DNA from: Ktedonobacterales bacterium
Lineage (GTDB): Bacteria; Chloroflexota; Ktedonobacteria; Ktedonobacterales; DATBGS01
Direction: 5' to 3'
Length of the DNA: 64,000 nt
Assembly (NCBI GenBank): GCA_036557285.1
Contig: DATBHW010000011.1
Span: 96,657-160,656 of the forward strand
Made by a program: the position numbers and the translations under genes. The notes beneath the pieces are model-generated. The model was not told where the DNA came from. It worked only from the letters and a program-made list of their open reading frames with translations, and searched no databases. Within the stretch, counting starts at the first letter, position 1. Each line of letters opens with the position of its first letter. Of this stretch, positions 23,495-32,823 are shown piece by piece.

Positions 23495-25582
23495 ATGGTC
23501 AGGTTCCTCTTGGTGGGTGTTAAGCAGCGCCTCTCAAAGATAGCAGCTAAAGAAGATAAAGCGGCGAAGGCCATAGCACGAGGAGTAAGCGAGCTAGGAG
23601 ATTTTACTGCCGATATTCGATTGGTGTGGCTTTCTGCCCTGGCATTGATCGTAGGATTACTTTGCGCGCTGATCGCCATTGTGCTGCTGGGGTTGATTGG
23701 CTTCTTTACGAATTTCTTTTTCTATCAACGCTTTTCTTTCACCTTTCTTTCTCCTGCCAATAATACCCTGGGAGGGTGGGAGATTCTGATACCTGCGGTT
23801 GGTGGGCTTATTATTGGGCTGATGGCCCGCTATGGCTCAGAACGCATTCGTGGACATGGCATTCCTGAGGCAATGGAAGCCATTCTGATCGGCCAAAGCC
23901 ATATTCAACCGCGCGTGGCGATCCTGAAGCCGCTTTCCTCGGCTATCTCGATTGGTTCTGGTGGCCCGTTCGGCGCTGAGGGTCCGATCATTATGACCGG
24001 AGGCGCTTTTGGCTCCATCATTGGTCAGTTTCTGCGCCTGACCGCATCTGAGCGCAAGATTTTGCTGGTAGCAGGGGCAGCGGGGGGTATGTCGGCAACG
24101 TTTGCCTCACCTGTGGCGGCTGTATTACTCGCAGTGGAACTCCTGCTGTTCGAGTGGAAGCCGCGCAGCATGATCCCTGTAGCTGTTGCCAGCGCCTCAG
24201 CGGCGATCCTGCGTAGTATCTTGATCGGTCCTGGCCCCCTCTTTCCTACTGCCCCTCATCCAGTGATGTCGCTTTCAGGGCTGTTGCTCTGCCCGATTGT
24301 AGGGATTATTGCGGGCATTGGAGCTTGTTTACTGACGGTTGCCGTCTATGCCGCCGAGGACGCTTTTCGTCGCCTGCCCATCCATTGGATGTGGTGGCCG
24401 GTGTTGGGCGGCCTCGTCGTTGGTGTTGGCGGACTCTTCTTCCCTCATACGCTCGGCGTCGGCTATGATACGATCCGAACGCTTATCAGCGGCCATTTTA
24501 CGCTCAAGCTGCTCTTAGCGGTCTTGTTGGTGAAAGCGGCCATCTGGGCGATTGCGCTGGGGTCGGGCACCTCAGGTGGTGTGCTGGCGCCTTTGCTCAT
24601 GGTTGGCGCAGCACTCGGCGGCCTGGAGGCGACGGTTGTCCCTATTGGGGATCCTGGAGTTTGGGCGCTGGTGAGTATGGCTGCTATTCTGGGTGGTACG
24701 ATGCGTTCGCCGTTCACAGGCGTCATCTTTGCGCTGGAGCTTACCCATGATGTGAACCTGCTGCTGCCCCTGTTGATCGCGTGTGTGGCCTCACATGGCT
24801 TTACTGTTCTGGCCTTGCGGCGTTCCATCCTGACCGAGAAGGTTGCTCGACGGGGATACCATGTGGCCCGCGAATATGCGGTAGACCCGCTGGAGATGCT
24901 CACTGTTGGCAAAGTAATGACCCGGCAGGTGGTGACAATCCCCGCCTCAATAACCCTTCAAGAAGCGCATAGCCAGTTCTTCTCGCAGAGCAGTGGGTTC
25001 AGCCATCAGGGGTATCCAGTGGTGGATTCTGATGGCAAGCTGGTGAGCATCGTTACCCGCTCTGATCTGGCTCACCTGGGAGGCGCAGATAAGGAAGATG
25101 GGGGCGCCCTTGATAGCCTGATCGGTCGCAGGTTGGTCGTGGCATTTCCTGATGAGCCGCTGCGGCTTGTCGCTAATCGGATGATTGCTGCGAATGTTGG
25201 GCGGTTGCCAGTGGTTTCCCCTGAACATCCTACGCAATTAGTAGGGATACTGACGCGCAGCGATTTGTTAAAAGCCCGGCTGCGGATGATGAATGAGGAT
25301 GAGCGGCGCGAGCGTGCGCTGACATTGACATTCTTGTTAGCCTGCCGATTCCGGCGTGGAACAAGGCAGGAAGAAGCAGCAAAAGTGGTGGTAGGGACAG
25401 AAATCACTGCCACCGAGCCGATAGGGATGGAGAATGGGAGGAGCGCGCTTCACGCGGGCGCAGCTCAGGAACAGGAACCTGGCGACGATCCTCTGGTCCT
25501 ACCTCCTGTCGTCCTCTCTGAGCCACTGCCAGGGGCTGCGGTACTGCCTAATAGGGACAAGAACTCTTCTACGTCCTCCTGA
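23495..25582 (+). CDS. CLC-type chloride channel/antiporter with C-terminal CBS pair
   Basis: The 695-residue protein has an 11-helix-type CLC membrane domain (about 45-450) and a CBS pair (about 470-600). Ion-path motifs are GSGGPFGAEGP (the Glu is the external gate of exchangers) and GSGTSGGVLAPLLMVGAALGG. The first CBS repeat contains VMTRQVVTIPASITLQEA and the second GILTRSDLL; such domains bind adenine nucleotides and gate transport. The last 90 residues are polar and variable. The gating Glu favours H+/Cl- exchange over a pure channel. The ATG follows AAGGAGG and a near-perfect promoter lies upstream. Confidence 0.92.
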   Translation: MVRFLLVGVKQRLSKIAAKEDKAAKAIARGVSELGDFTADIRLVWLSALALIVGLLCALIAIVLLGLIGFFTNFFFYQRFSFTFLSPANNTLGGWEILIPAVGGLIIGLMARYGSERIRGHGIPEAMEAILIGQSHIQPRVAILKPLSSAISIGSGGPFGAEGPIIMTGGAFGSIIGQFLRLTASERKILLVAGAAGGMSATFASPVAAVLLAVELLLFEWKPRSMIPVAVASASAAILRSILIGPGPLFPTAPHPVMSLSGLLLCPIVGIIAGIGACLLTVAVYAAEDAFRRLPIHWMWWPVLGGLVVGVGGLFFPHTLGVGYDTIRTLISGHFTLKLLLAVLLVKAAIWAIALGSGTSGGVLAPLLMVGAALGGLEATVVPIGDPGVWALVSMAAILGGTMRSPFTGVIFALELTHDVNLLLPLLIACVASHGFTVLALRRSILTEKVARRGYHVAREYAVDPLEMLTVGKVMTRQVVTIPASITLQEAHSQFFSQSSGFSHQGYPVVDSDGKLVSIVTRSDLAHLGGADKEDGGALDSLIGRRLVVAFPDEPLRLVANRMIAANVGRLPVVSPEHPTQLVGILTRSDLLKARLRMMNEDERRERALTLTFLLACRFRRGTRQEEAAKVVVGTEITATEPIGMENGRSALHAGAAQEQEPGDDPLVLPPVVLSEPLPGAAVLPNRDKNSSTSS

Positions 25583-25633
25583 ATAGGATGGGGTGCTAAT
25601 CTTTGACACTCCTCTTGCCTGCGAGCGGCTAGC

Positions 25634-25694
25634 ACCTGTAGCGCCGCCTTCCAGGCGGCCAACGGTCAGCCGCCTGGAAGGCGGCGCTACAGGT
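25634..25694. repeat. Perfect 26-bp inverted repeat, possible terminator or REP-like element
   Basis: Bases 25634-25659 are exactly complementary to 25669-25694 around a 9-base loop. The stem contains GCGCCGCCTTCCAGGCGG. It shares the 13-base core GGAAGGCGGCGCT with the hairpin at 15273-15329. It lies 52 bases past the end of the antiporter gene. There is no T-tract, and the extreme length and shared core favour a dispersed intergenic repeat. The rest of the 444-base gap to rpmE holds only the rpmE promoter and leader. Confidence 0.8.
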
Positions 25695-25890
25695 TGTATT
25701 CAGTCGGCGTTGGTATTATGAACTGCCAGCGCCGGGAATGGTTCATCTGCGCATTACTGTTCCGGCTGCTGAGTCTTCCTGGTTTCGTGTGATACAATGA
25801 AGGGGTATCCATTTTGCCAGAATACCTGTTAGGAAGTGTGAGCAAAACAAAAAAACGCTGCTTTCAGAAAGGACTCTGATTAGTCTTCGC

Positions 25891-25919
25891 TTGACGGCTG
25901 GGTTGGCGACGTGTACAAT
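25891..25919 (+). promoter_or_regulatory. Sigma70-type promoter for rpmE
   Basis: TTGACG (25891-25896) and TACAAT (25914-25919) are separated by 17 bases. Each box differs by one base from consensus. Transcription would start near 25926, leaving a leader of about 100 bases before the L31 start at 26027. Confidence 0.7.
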
Positions 25920-26026
25920 GCCAATGAAGGTAGAAGATCATTGGGGTATCCGTCATCGCGCTGGCAGGACGGACACCCGTTTCTATGCAATAAATAGTTG
26001 CGCCCGAAAGGATCAGAGAAGGACTC

Positions 26027-26233
26027 ATGAAAGCTGGAATTCACCCCGACTTTGTTGAAGCGACGGTGACGTGCGCTTGTGGAAATACGTTTAAGACAGG
26101 GAGCATTAGACAGAACCTTCGTGTGGATGTCTGCTCGAAATGTCACCCTTTCTTTACTGGTCAGCAGCGCATTCTTGATAGTGCTGGCCGCGTCGAGCGT
26201 TTCCGCAGGCGCTTTAACCTGAAAGAGGAGTAA
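26027..26233 (+). CDS. rpmE: 50S ribosomal protein L31, zinc-binding form
   Basis: This 68-residue ribosomal protein has the full C+ type signature: MKAGIHPDF, a CACGNTF pair, [12 protein letters not shown], and a basic tail (RVERFRRRF). The four Cys residues bind zinc. It belongs to the large subunit, bridging the central protuberance. It has AGAAGGAC upstream of its ATG and a stem-loop just after its stop. The DUF1385 gene follows, an association also known in other Gram-positive-type genomes. Confidence 0.98.
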   Translation: MKAGIHPDFVEATVTCACGNTFKTGSIRQNLRVDVCSKCHPFFTGQQRILDSAGRVERFRRRFNLKEE

Positions 26234-26242
26234 GCTTGAAAG

Positions 26243-26276
26243 AGCAGAGGATGGGCGGAATGGCTCATCCTCTGCT
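26243..26276 (+). terminator. Terminator-like stem-loop after rpmE
   Basis: AGCAGAGGATG (26243-26253) pairs perfectly with CATCCTCTGCT (26266-26276) across a 12-base loop and is followed by TTGTTCCC. It starts 10 bases after the rpmE stop, so rpmE is probably a single-gene transcript with partial read-through. Confidence 0.7.
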
Positions 26277-26343
26277 TTGTTCCCTTTATCCAGGCTGATG
26301 CACAGAAGACAGCGGCAGTAGCTTGTTGTGCAAGGAATGAATC

Positions 26344-27258
26344 GTGGCGACATTCAATTATGGTGGTCAGGCAGTTGTAGAGGGCGTGATGATGCGTGGT
26401 CGAAAGGCTGTCGCGGTAGCCGTTCGGCAGCCCAGCGGGGGTATTCTGGTCCATGAGGAACTCCTGGCGCCGCGCCTCTATCAGAATCGCGTTTTCCGGC
26501 TGCCGCTGTTACGTGGCGTGCTGCTGTTGTGGGATATGCTGGTGCTTGGCACGCGGATGATGGCTTTTTCCGCGAATGTGGCGACAGGACAGGTCACGGG
26601 CGCTGATGGAGAAACATCATCGGCTCTGGGTAAGGGGACGCTGGCAATTACGTTGACGATCTCGCTGGCTTTTGCCATTGGGATTTTCTTTCTTGGTCCA
26701 CTGGCGTTGGTGGGCCTGGCGCAGCGCCAGGTGGGCAATGGCGCGCTGGCCCTGGTGTTGGAGGGGGTTATTCGCCTGGTGATCTTGCTGGTGTATCTCT
26801 GGCTGATCGGGCGTCTGCCCAGTGTGCAGCGCGTTTTTGGCTATCATGGCGCTGAACATAAGGCGATCAACGCTTATGAACACGGCGAACCCCTCGATGT
26901 CGCGCATGTACGCGCGGCGTCGAAAGTCCATACCCGCTGCGGCACCGGGTTTCTGCTGGTCGTGATGGTCGTCTCGATTCTGGTTTTTGCCCTGGTGGGC
27001 AATCCTCCTCTTGTGCTGCGCATTCTCTCACGTATTGTGCTGATACCAGTCGTTGCGGCTATTGCCTATGAGTTAATGCGCCTGGGCGCAACCTATTATC
27101 GCCTGCGCTTCGTTCGCTGGCTTGTGGCCCCCAGCCTGGCGCTCCAGGGATTAACAACACGCGAGCCGGATGACTCACAAATTGAATGCGCCATCTCCGC
27201 TTTGGAGCGGGTGTTAGCAAAGGATGGCGTTCTGGAGCCAGGGAGAGCTGTTGCATGA
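26344..27258 (+). CDS. DUF1385 membrane protein (YqhQ-like)
   Basis: The 304-residue protein begins with the hallmark NYGGQAVVEGVMMRG and has the central histidine-rich motif (GYHGAEHKAINAYEHG) of DUF1385, with about five hydrophobic segments between and after. The family is membrane-embedded and uncharacterised in detail; conserved His/Glu residues suggest metal binding. Translation starts at GTG with AAGGA close by. Its stop overlaps the start of the phosphatase gene (ATGA), so the two are coupled. Confidence 0.93.
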   Translation: MATFNYGGQAVVEGVMMRGRKAVAVAVRQPSGGILVHEELLAPRLYQNRVFRLPLLRGVLLLWDMLVLGTRMMAFSANVATGQVTGADGETSSALGKGTLAITLTISLAFAIGIFFLGPLALVGLAQRQVGNGALALVLEGVIRLVILLVYLWLIGRLPSVQRVFGYHGAEHKAINAYEHGEPLDVAHVRAASKVHTRCGTGFLLVVMVVSILVFALVGNPPLVLRILSRIVLIPVVAAIAYELMRLGATYYRLRFVRWLVAPSLALQGLTTREPDDSQIECAISALERVLAKDGVLEPGRAVA

Positions 27259-27962
27259 CGAGCCTGCCCCCCTCTGATGAGGTTGATCCGCTGGCGATAC
27301 CCCAACCAGTGACGGCAGAGGCAGGGGAAGCGGAGCATCGCAGCGTGCAAGCGCAGCAGCGTTTCCTGCGGCGCTCTTTTGGCCGCTGGCTGTTGATGGC
27401 TCCGCTGCGCTTGTTCTATCGTTTCTGGACACGCATCGCGGCGCATCTGTTTCCTGAAGATAGCAGCCGCGCTCGCCTGGCAGAACAGGTAGGAGTGGCG
27501 CTGCCTGACCGGCTGGATATGAGCTGGGTGACAAGTTCGCTTGCGGTGGGTGGGCGCGTTCGTGAGGAAGACATCGCGCGGTTGGCGCGTGCCGGAATTA
27601 CGCGCGTGATTGATACCCGCGCAGAATACCGCGATGACGAGGCCGCCTTGAATCGTGATGGCATCCAGTTGCTCCATATACCCGCAGCGGATACGCATCC
27701 GTTGAGCGTGGAGCAGTTGATGGAAGGTTCAGGGTATGCCCTGCAACAGATACGGGATGGGCAGCGTGTCTTGATTCATTGCGAACATGGGGTTGGACGC
27801 AGTGTCTTGCTTACCTGTGCAGTGCTGGTGCGTGATGGCTGCTCAGTCGAGGCTTCCCTGCGGCTGGTGCAAGCGAAGCGCTGGCAGGCGTCTCCTAACC
27901 ATCGCCAGATCAAGCGATTACATGAGTTTGCGGAGGCGTTGCAAGCAGAGTGCATAAGGTGA
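27255..27962 (+). CDS. Dual-specificity (protein tyrosine-type) phosphatase
   Basis: The 235-residue protein has the P-loop HCEHGVGRS (Cys and Arg of CX5R) and an upstream general-acid region with DTRAEYRDDEAAL and HIPAADTHPLS. The first 90 residues are basic and partly hydrophobic (WLLMAPLRLFYRFW) and may dock to the membrane. It would remove phosphate from Ser/Thr/Tyr proteins or another phosphomonoester. The gene is coupled to DUF1385 by ATGA and runs to within about 30 bases of an active Ser/Thr kinase gene, suggesting a kinase-phosphatase pair. Confidence 0.9.
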   Translation: MTSLPPSDEVDPLAIPQPVTAEAGEAEHRSVQAQQRFLRRSFGRWLLMAPLRLFYRFWTRIAAHLFPEDSSRARLAEQVGVALPDRLDMSWVTSSLAVGGRVREEDIARLARAGITRVIDTRAEYRDDEAALNRDGIQLLHIPAADTHPLSVEQLMEGSGYALQQIRDGQRVLIHCEHGVGRSVLLTCAVLVRDGCSVEASLRLVQAKRWQASPNHRQIKRLHEFAEALQAECIR

Positions 27963-27991
27963 GCCTGACGAGGCAGGAGAGCAGCCAGAGT

Positions 27992-29524
27992 ATGCGTTGC
28001 GTGAATGAGCGGTGCCAGTATGAAAATGAGCCGGGCGTCCGTGTCTGCGTGCGCTGTGGCTGCCTTCTGGCAGGCATTGTGCTGGCAAATCGCTACCGTA
28101 TTGATGCGCTGCTGGGAATTGGCGGGATGGGCGCAGTCTATCGCGCTTCCGATCTTCAGCTTGAGCGCGAACTGGCCTTAAAAGCACTGCTGCCGCGCCA
28201 TGATAACGCTGATGAGCTACGGCAGCGGTTCTTGCGCGAAGCCAAGGTGGCGGTGCGGTTAGAGCATGCGAATATTGTTCCGGTCTATCACACCGACGAA
28301 GATCAAGGCGTGGCCTTTCTGCTGATGCCGCTGCTGCGTGGTGGGACGTTGAAAGATCGGATGAAGGGCCGCCCGCTGCCGTCTGGAGAAGCACTCACCT
28401 ATCTTCGCCAGCTTGGGTCAGCCTTGGATTACGCCCATACCCGACCAGCCCCCATTATTCATCGTGATGTGAAGCCTGCCAATATCCTCTTCTCCGAGGG
28501 CGATCAGTTAATGCTCTCGGACTTTGGTATTGCTCGCTTAAGTGGTGTTGCCCCTGATCTCACGCGCCCGGATGTTGCGCCAGGGACGGTGCAGTTTATG
28601 GCGCCGGAGCAAGGCAAAGGCCATGCGGCGCCTGCCAGCGATCAGTATAGCGCGGCGGTCATTCTCTACGCGCTGCTTACGGGGCATCTGCCATTTGATG
28701 GTTCGGATGGCTTAGCTATCGCCATTCAACACGCGACTGAGCCGCCGCTGCCGCCCAGCAAGGCACATCCAGGCATTTCTGTAGTCGTGGATGCGGTGGT
28801 GATGCGTGCGCTGGCAAAGAGACCGGAAGATCGCTTCCCCACCATGCGCGCTTTTGTGCGGGCGCTCGATATGGCGCTGCGCGCGCCAGGCGGCCCCGTT
28901 TCTACCTTGACGAGACCGCGTGGAGAAACCTTCCCCACGCTGCCAGCGGTGCGGTTCACGCTGCCCACTGTGCGCCCTACACCCGCTGCGGCTGATCTGG
29001 CGGCGCTGCGGCAGCAGGCAAAAGAGGCCCGCAACGCGAAGCAGTATGAAGAAGCTGTCTCGCTCTATCGGCAGTTGGCTGCGCTTGATCCCAGCCATGC
29101 CCCCACCTGGTTCTGGCTGGGGTGGTCCCTCAACGCTCTTGGAAGCTTTGGAGAGGCGCTTTCGGCGCTCGATTCCTGCCTGGAACTTGACCATCACCGG
29201 GCGCGAGTCTGGAATACACGCGGCTATGCGTTGTTTATGCTGGAGCGTTATAAGGACTCGCTGGTCTGTTGTGATCGCGTGCTGACGCTGGAGCCGGATA
29301 ATGCTGCTGCCTGGCAAAATCGCGGCATTGTGCTTCAGAAGCTCGGCCAGATAGAAGAGGCTCTGCGCACCTTTGAGCGCGCGGCCCAATTGCAACCAAC
29401 TTCGGCCCGCTTCCAGCGGGTAGCTGATACGCTGCGCACCTTGGGCCGCGAGGAGGAGGCGCGCCAATGGGACGCGCGCCGCGATCTGCTGATAGAGCAT
29501 CCTGTCAGGCCGCGTAACCCATAA
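27992..29524 (+). CDS. Ser/Thr protein kinase with N-terminal zinc ribbon and C-terminal TPR repeats
   Basis: The 510-residue protein starts with a four-Cys ribbon (MRCVNERC and VCVRCG). The kinase domain follows (about 35-300) with GIGGMGAVYRA, ALKALLP lysine, HRDVKPANIL, SDFG and MAPEQ all intact. After a Pro/Thr-rich linker come three to four TPR units (AKQYEEAVSLYRQLAALDP, GSFGEALSALDSCLELD, ERYKDSLVCCDRVLTLEP, GQIEEALRTFERAAQLQP). No membrane helix is seen, so it is probably cytoplasmic and docks partners through the TPRs. The ATG chosen precedes the zinc ribbon and has AGGAG; a GTG at 27950 overlapping the phosphatase gene is an alternative. Confidence 0.92.
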   Translation: MRCVNERCQYENEPGVRVCVRCGCLLAGIVLANRYRIDALLGIGGMGAVYRASDLQLERELALKALLPRHDNADELRQRFLREAKVAVRLEHANIVPVYHTDEDQGVAFLLMPLLRGGTLKDRMKGRPLPSGEALTYLRQLGSALDYAHTRPAPIIHRDVKPANILFSEGDQLMLSDFGIARLSGVAPDLTRPDVAPGTVQFMAPEQGKGHAAPASDQYSAAVILYALLTGHLPFDGSDGLAIAIQHATEPPLPPSKAHPGISVVVDAVVMRALAKRPEDRFPTMRAFVRALDMALRAPGGPVSTLTRPRGETFPTLPAVRFTLPTVRPTPAAADLAALRQQAKEARNAKQYEEAVSLYRQLAALDPSHAPTWFWLGWSLNALGSFGEALSALDSCLELDHHRARVWNTRGYALFMLERYKDSLVCCDRVLTLEPDNAAAWQNRGIVLQKLGQIEEALRTFERAAQLQPTSARFQRVADTLRTLGREEEARQWDARRDLLIEHPVRPRNP

Positions 29525-29532
29525 TCACTTGC

Positions 29533-30864
29533 TTAGATGGCTGAAGGCCCGCCAAAGAATGAAACCAGCACAAGCCACAGTAAAACCAGCATGCCCAGTA
29601 TGACCTGGGCATAGGCTATTTTCGCCAGTCGCTTCTCTGCCCGATGGGCGAGCGCCTGACGCTCCTGTTGGGTGATCTGCAAAGAGCGCGAGACATCCAT
29701 ACCTCCCAGGACGCTCGTCACTGTCCCGCACGCGGCAAGCCAGGCCGCTTGTGCCAGGAAAGGCAGCGCCCGACGCTTTTGATAAAGCGTAAGCAAAAGG
29801 ATGGTTCCCAGGAGGATAAGCCCGGCAATGAGAACCCATCCGTAAGGCGTGCTGAGCAGGAGTGGCAGGTTATTGAAGCTGGTCAGACGGGCCTCTACAG
29901 AGAAGAGGCTATACAAGGCGAGCGCAACGAGGGCCGAGGTAAAGGGTGGCCTGATTGTTGGGATCATCTCAACAAACGTTTGCGTGCGCTCGGCGTTCTC
30001 GATGACATGCGTAGCTGGCCCCAGGACAGAAGCAAGATAAAGGACACCACCCAACCAGATAGATAGCGCGAGTAAGGTAATCCCGCTCAGCGCCAGCGCG
30101 GTGATAGGGAGTTGCACGCTTTTGCCGTAAGAAAAGAGGAGTAAGAGCGCGCACAACAGGGCTGCGGTCACAGCCAGGCTTACGCCTGTGTTTCGCCGCT
30201 CGGTGAGAAGCTGGCGCTCCAGGATGACACTTCCGCCCGTGGCTTCAGGAACTGAGAAGGCTATTTCATGCCATCTGCCCGGTATCCAGGATGTGTTTCC
30301 TGGCGTCTGAGAGGCGTTCCTCCCGCGATAGAATGGGCGTCTCGTGCGCTCTCTACGGGTGAGCAAGCCATCGCTGCGTCCCACCTGAGCGCGGCGACGG
30401 CCCGAGAGAGAGATCGCTGCCAGTAGCCCGAAAGCCGATAATGCCAGCCCGGCACGCGCCAGCCAGAGCCAGCCTTCGGGGCTGTAGAGCAGGAAATGCC
30501 AGAGCGCCGCCCAATCGGGCGCTTGATTGAGTTGCTGATGTGGCAGCACATGCGGGATGCGCAGCCAGAAGATCGCTGCAATCCCTGCCAGGATGATGCT
30601 GAGCCAGAGCCAGCTCTGGCGGCGTTGGTGTTGCGCTGCGACATGAAGGACGGCGGCAATTTCTGCCTGCTGCTGTCCTCTGAAGGCTGTGAGCAACCTG
30701 TATCCGGCGATGAGGGCGCCTATCCATGCCGCCAGCGCCGATAACACCAGCCAGTGCCAGGCAATGGCGACAAGTTGCTCAATATCAGCAGGTTGAAGGC
30801 TCGTAATATCTGCCAGGAGCGAGAAGAAAGGCGCTTGCCCGCTGAGAATGCTAGCCAGGCCCAT
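29533..30864 (-). CDS. CopD-like multi-pass membrane protein
   Basis: The 443-residue protein has nine or more hydrophobic segments. The C-terminal half fits the CopD/copper-export family: LALSIWLGGVLYLASVLGP, then IRPPFTSALVALALYSLF. The central soluble loop (about 150-210) is basic and variable. The family transports or handles copper, but the typical periplasmic CopC is not adjacent. The start at 30864 has GGGGAG upstream; an in-frame extension of 73 residues is polar and not convincing. It ends convergently 8 bases from the kinase gene. Confidence 0.75.
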   Translation of the reverse strand: MGLASILSGQAPFFSLLADITSLQPADIEQLVAIAWHWLVLSALAAWIGALIAGYRLLTAFRGQQQAEIAAVLHVAAQHQRRQSWLWLSIILAGIAAIFWLRIPHVLPHQQLNQAPDWAALWHFLLYSPEGWLWLARAGLALSAFGLLAAISLSGRRRAQVGRSDGLLTRRERTRRPFYRGRNASQTPGNTSWIPGRWHEIAFSVPEATGGSVILERQLLTERRNTGVSLAVTAALLCALLLLFSYGKSVQLPITALALSGITLLALSIWLGGVLYLASVLGPATHVIENAERTQTFVEMIPTIRPPFTSALVALALYSLFSVEARLTSFNNLPLLLSTPYGWVLIAGLILLGTILLLTLYQKRRALPFLAQAAWLAACGTVTSVLGGMDVSRSLQITQQERQALAHRAEKRLAKIAYAQVILGMLVLLWLVLVSFFGGPSAI

Positions 30865-31081
30865 GAGAGACTCCCCACGAGTTGTACCCGTGTCTGATAT
30901 AGAAGGTGTTCGTCGTTTTTGTAGTATAATCGCGTCACTGCTGCGCGTAGGTTGGTCTAGTTCATGCTTGTTCTTGATGCGGCTGATTGTCAGAAAGCAC
31001 TGAGCGCCTATTCGCAAGTTGTGTTCCAATAGTAGCTGCTCGTTGTCCTCTGTAGAGAAACTGTTTGGTAAGGAGCCAATC

Positions 31082-32467
31082 ATGTCTAGCTCGTCCCAGG
31101 CCGCGGGAGCGCGGCGCTATGGGGAAGCGAATCGTGATCGCTTCCGGGCGGAACTGCTGGAGTTACTGCGCATCCCCAGCATTAGCACACTACCTGAACA
31201 CAAAGATGATGTTCGTCGCGCCGCCGAATATGTCGCCGATCATCTACGCCGCGCTGGTCTGGAGAAGGCGGAGGTGATCGCCACTGCGGGTCATCCGCTC
31301 GTCTATGGGGAATGGCTTCAAGCCTCCGGTAAGCCAACGGTGCTGTTGTATGGTCACTATGATGTGCAGCCTGTCGATCCCCTGGACCTCTGGCAGAGCC
31401 AGCCATTTGAGCCAACTCTAAAAGGCGATAATCTGTATGCGCGCGGCGCGTCCGATGATAAAGGGCCGATGTTTGCGCTGGTCAAGGCGCTGGAATCACT
31501 CTACCAGGCTGACGGCAAATTTCCGGTCAATGTGAAAGTGCTGATTGAGGGCGAGGAAGAGGCGGGAGGCGAGTCAATTGAAGCCTATGTCAAGGCTCAT
31601 CCTGAGCGTCTGGCTGCTGATGTAGCACTGATTTTTGATACGGGTATGCCACAGGTGGGCCTTCCGGCCATCACGTATGGCTTGCGCGGCATCCTCTATA
31701 CTGAAATAGAAGCGCGCGGGGCGAAGCGCGACCTGCATTCCGGCATTTATGGCGGGATTGCGCCCAATCCGCTGCACGCGCTGGCGCTTATACTGGCCGG
31801 GCTGAAAGACCGCGATGGGCATATTCATATCCCCGGCTTTTATGATCGGGTTCGCCCGGCCACCGAACAGGAAAAAAAGAACTGGGCCAGCTATCCTTTT
31901 GAGGTGGATGAAGATTACCGCCGCGAAATGGGCATCTCTGCGCTGGTTGGCGAAACGGAATATGGCACTGAAGAGCGCCGCACCGCCCGCCCTACGCTGG
32001 AGGTGCATGGCATCGTCGGCGGCTTTACCGGCACGGGCGCGAAAACCGTTATCCCCGCCGTGGCGAAGGCCAAAGTGAGTATGCGTCTGGTACCCGATCA
32101 GCGCCCAAACGATATGGTCCCGCTTTTTGAGCGTGCCGTTCAGGCGCTTTGCCCCCCCGGGATCGAGGTGACGGTTCTCAATATTCATGGTGGGGATGCC
32201 GTCCTGCTGCCCCTGGAGAGTCCCTGGATGCGCGCGGCATCTTCGGCCTTGCGCACCGTGTTTGACCGCGATCCCGTCTATCTCCGCGAGGGCGGCTCGG
32301 TTCCCATCGGCGCGCTCTTCGAGAGCGTTTTGCATGCGCCCACCGTTTTTATGGGCTTTGGGCTGCCTGACGATAACCTGCACGCGCCCAATGAGAAGTT
32401 TTATCTCCCCCACTACGAATTGGCGATCCAGAGCGCAATTGAGTTTCTCTATGAGGTAGGCCAGTGA
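31082..32467 (+). CDS. M20 family metallopeptidase (dipeptidase)
   Basis: The 461-residue zinc peptidase shows all family ligands: His in YGHYDVQP, Asp in GASDDKGP, the catalytic Glu pair in EGEEEAGG, Asp in IFDTG, and a late His in LHAPNE. A dimerisation (lid) domain is inserted at about 195-350. It would split dipeptides or N-acyl amino acids. The ATG chosen has AAGGAG seven bases upstream. The next gene overlaps its stop (GTGA), making a three-gene operon with a cupin and a DapA-family enzyme. Confidence 0.94.
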   Translation: MSSSSQAAGARRYGEANRDRFRAELLELLRIPSISTLPEHKDDVRRAAEYVADHLRRAGLEKAEVIATAGHPLVYGEWLQASGKPTVLLYGHYDVQPVDPLDLWQSQPFEPTLKGDNLYARGASDDKGPMFALVKALESLYQADGKFPVNVKVLIEGEEEAGGESIEAYVKAHPERLAADVALIFDTGMPQVGLPAITYGLRGILYTEIEARGAKRDLHSGIYGGIAPNPLHALALILAGLKDRDGHIHIPGFYDRVRPATEQEKKNWASYPFEVDEDYRREMGISALVGETEYGTEERRTARPTLEVHGIVGGFTGTGAKTVIPAVAKAKVSMRLVPDQRPNDMVPLFERAVQALCPPGIEVTVLNIHGGDAVLLPLESPWMRAASSALRTVFDRDPVYLREGGSVPIGALFESVLHAPTVFMGFGLPDDNLHAPNEKFYLPHYELAIQSAIEFLYEVGQ

Positions 32468-32823
32468 TTCGCAAAGTGACAACGGGAACGGTTATCCCGC
32501 GTGATGACGGCAAACTCATTGATGAACATGCAGGCGCGGTACATACCAAGACCGATGCGTACAGCGTAGCGCGGATGGTGGCTCCGCCGGGCTGGAAGGA
32601 GCCAGCCCAGACAGCCCAGTTCGATGAACTGGTGCTGGTGGCGCAGGGGGCGCTGGCAGTACAGGCTGATGGTCGTATTGAGCAGGTAGGCGCTCAGGAA
32701 AGCTGCCTGGTGGAGCGCGGCACAACAGTGACCTACAGCAACGCCAGCGCCAGTGAGCCATGTGTCTACTGGTCCATTTGCATGCCGGCCTTCCGGCCAG
32801 AACGGACGAAGATTCATGTCTGA
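32464..32823 (+). CDS. Small cupin-domain protein
   Basis: The 119-residue single-domain cupin starts at a GTG overlapping the M20 stop. The core reads FDELVLVAQGALAVQADG followed by GTTVTYSNASASEPCVYWSICMPAF. Several usual metal-ligand histidines of the first cupin motif are absent (AVHTK and EPAQTAQFDEL), so it may not bind metal in the standard way. Its 3' end overlaps the start of the DapA-family gene by eight bases. The substrate is unknown. Confidence 0.8.
   Translation: MIRKVTTGTVIPRDDGKLIDEHAGAVHTKTDAYSVARMVAPPGWKEPAQTAQFDELVLVAQGALAVQADGRIEQVGAQESCLVERGTTVTYSNASASEPCVYWSICMPAFRPERTKIHV

Noticed and set aside
30865..31081. Promoter from the TATAAT at 30925
   Set aside because: A perfect -10 is present but no acceptable -35 at 16-18 bases on either strand, so I did not list it.
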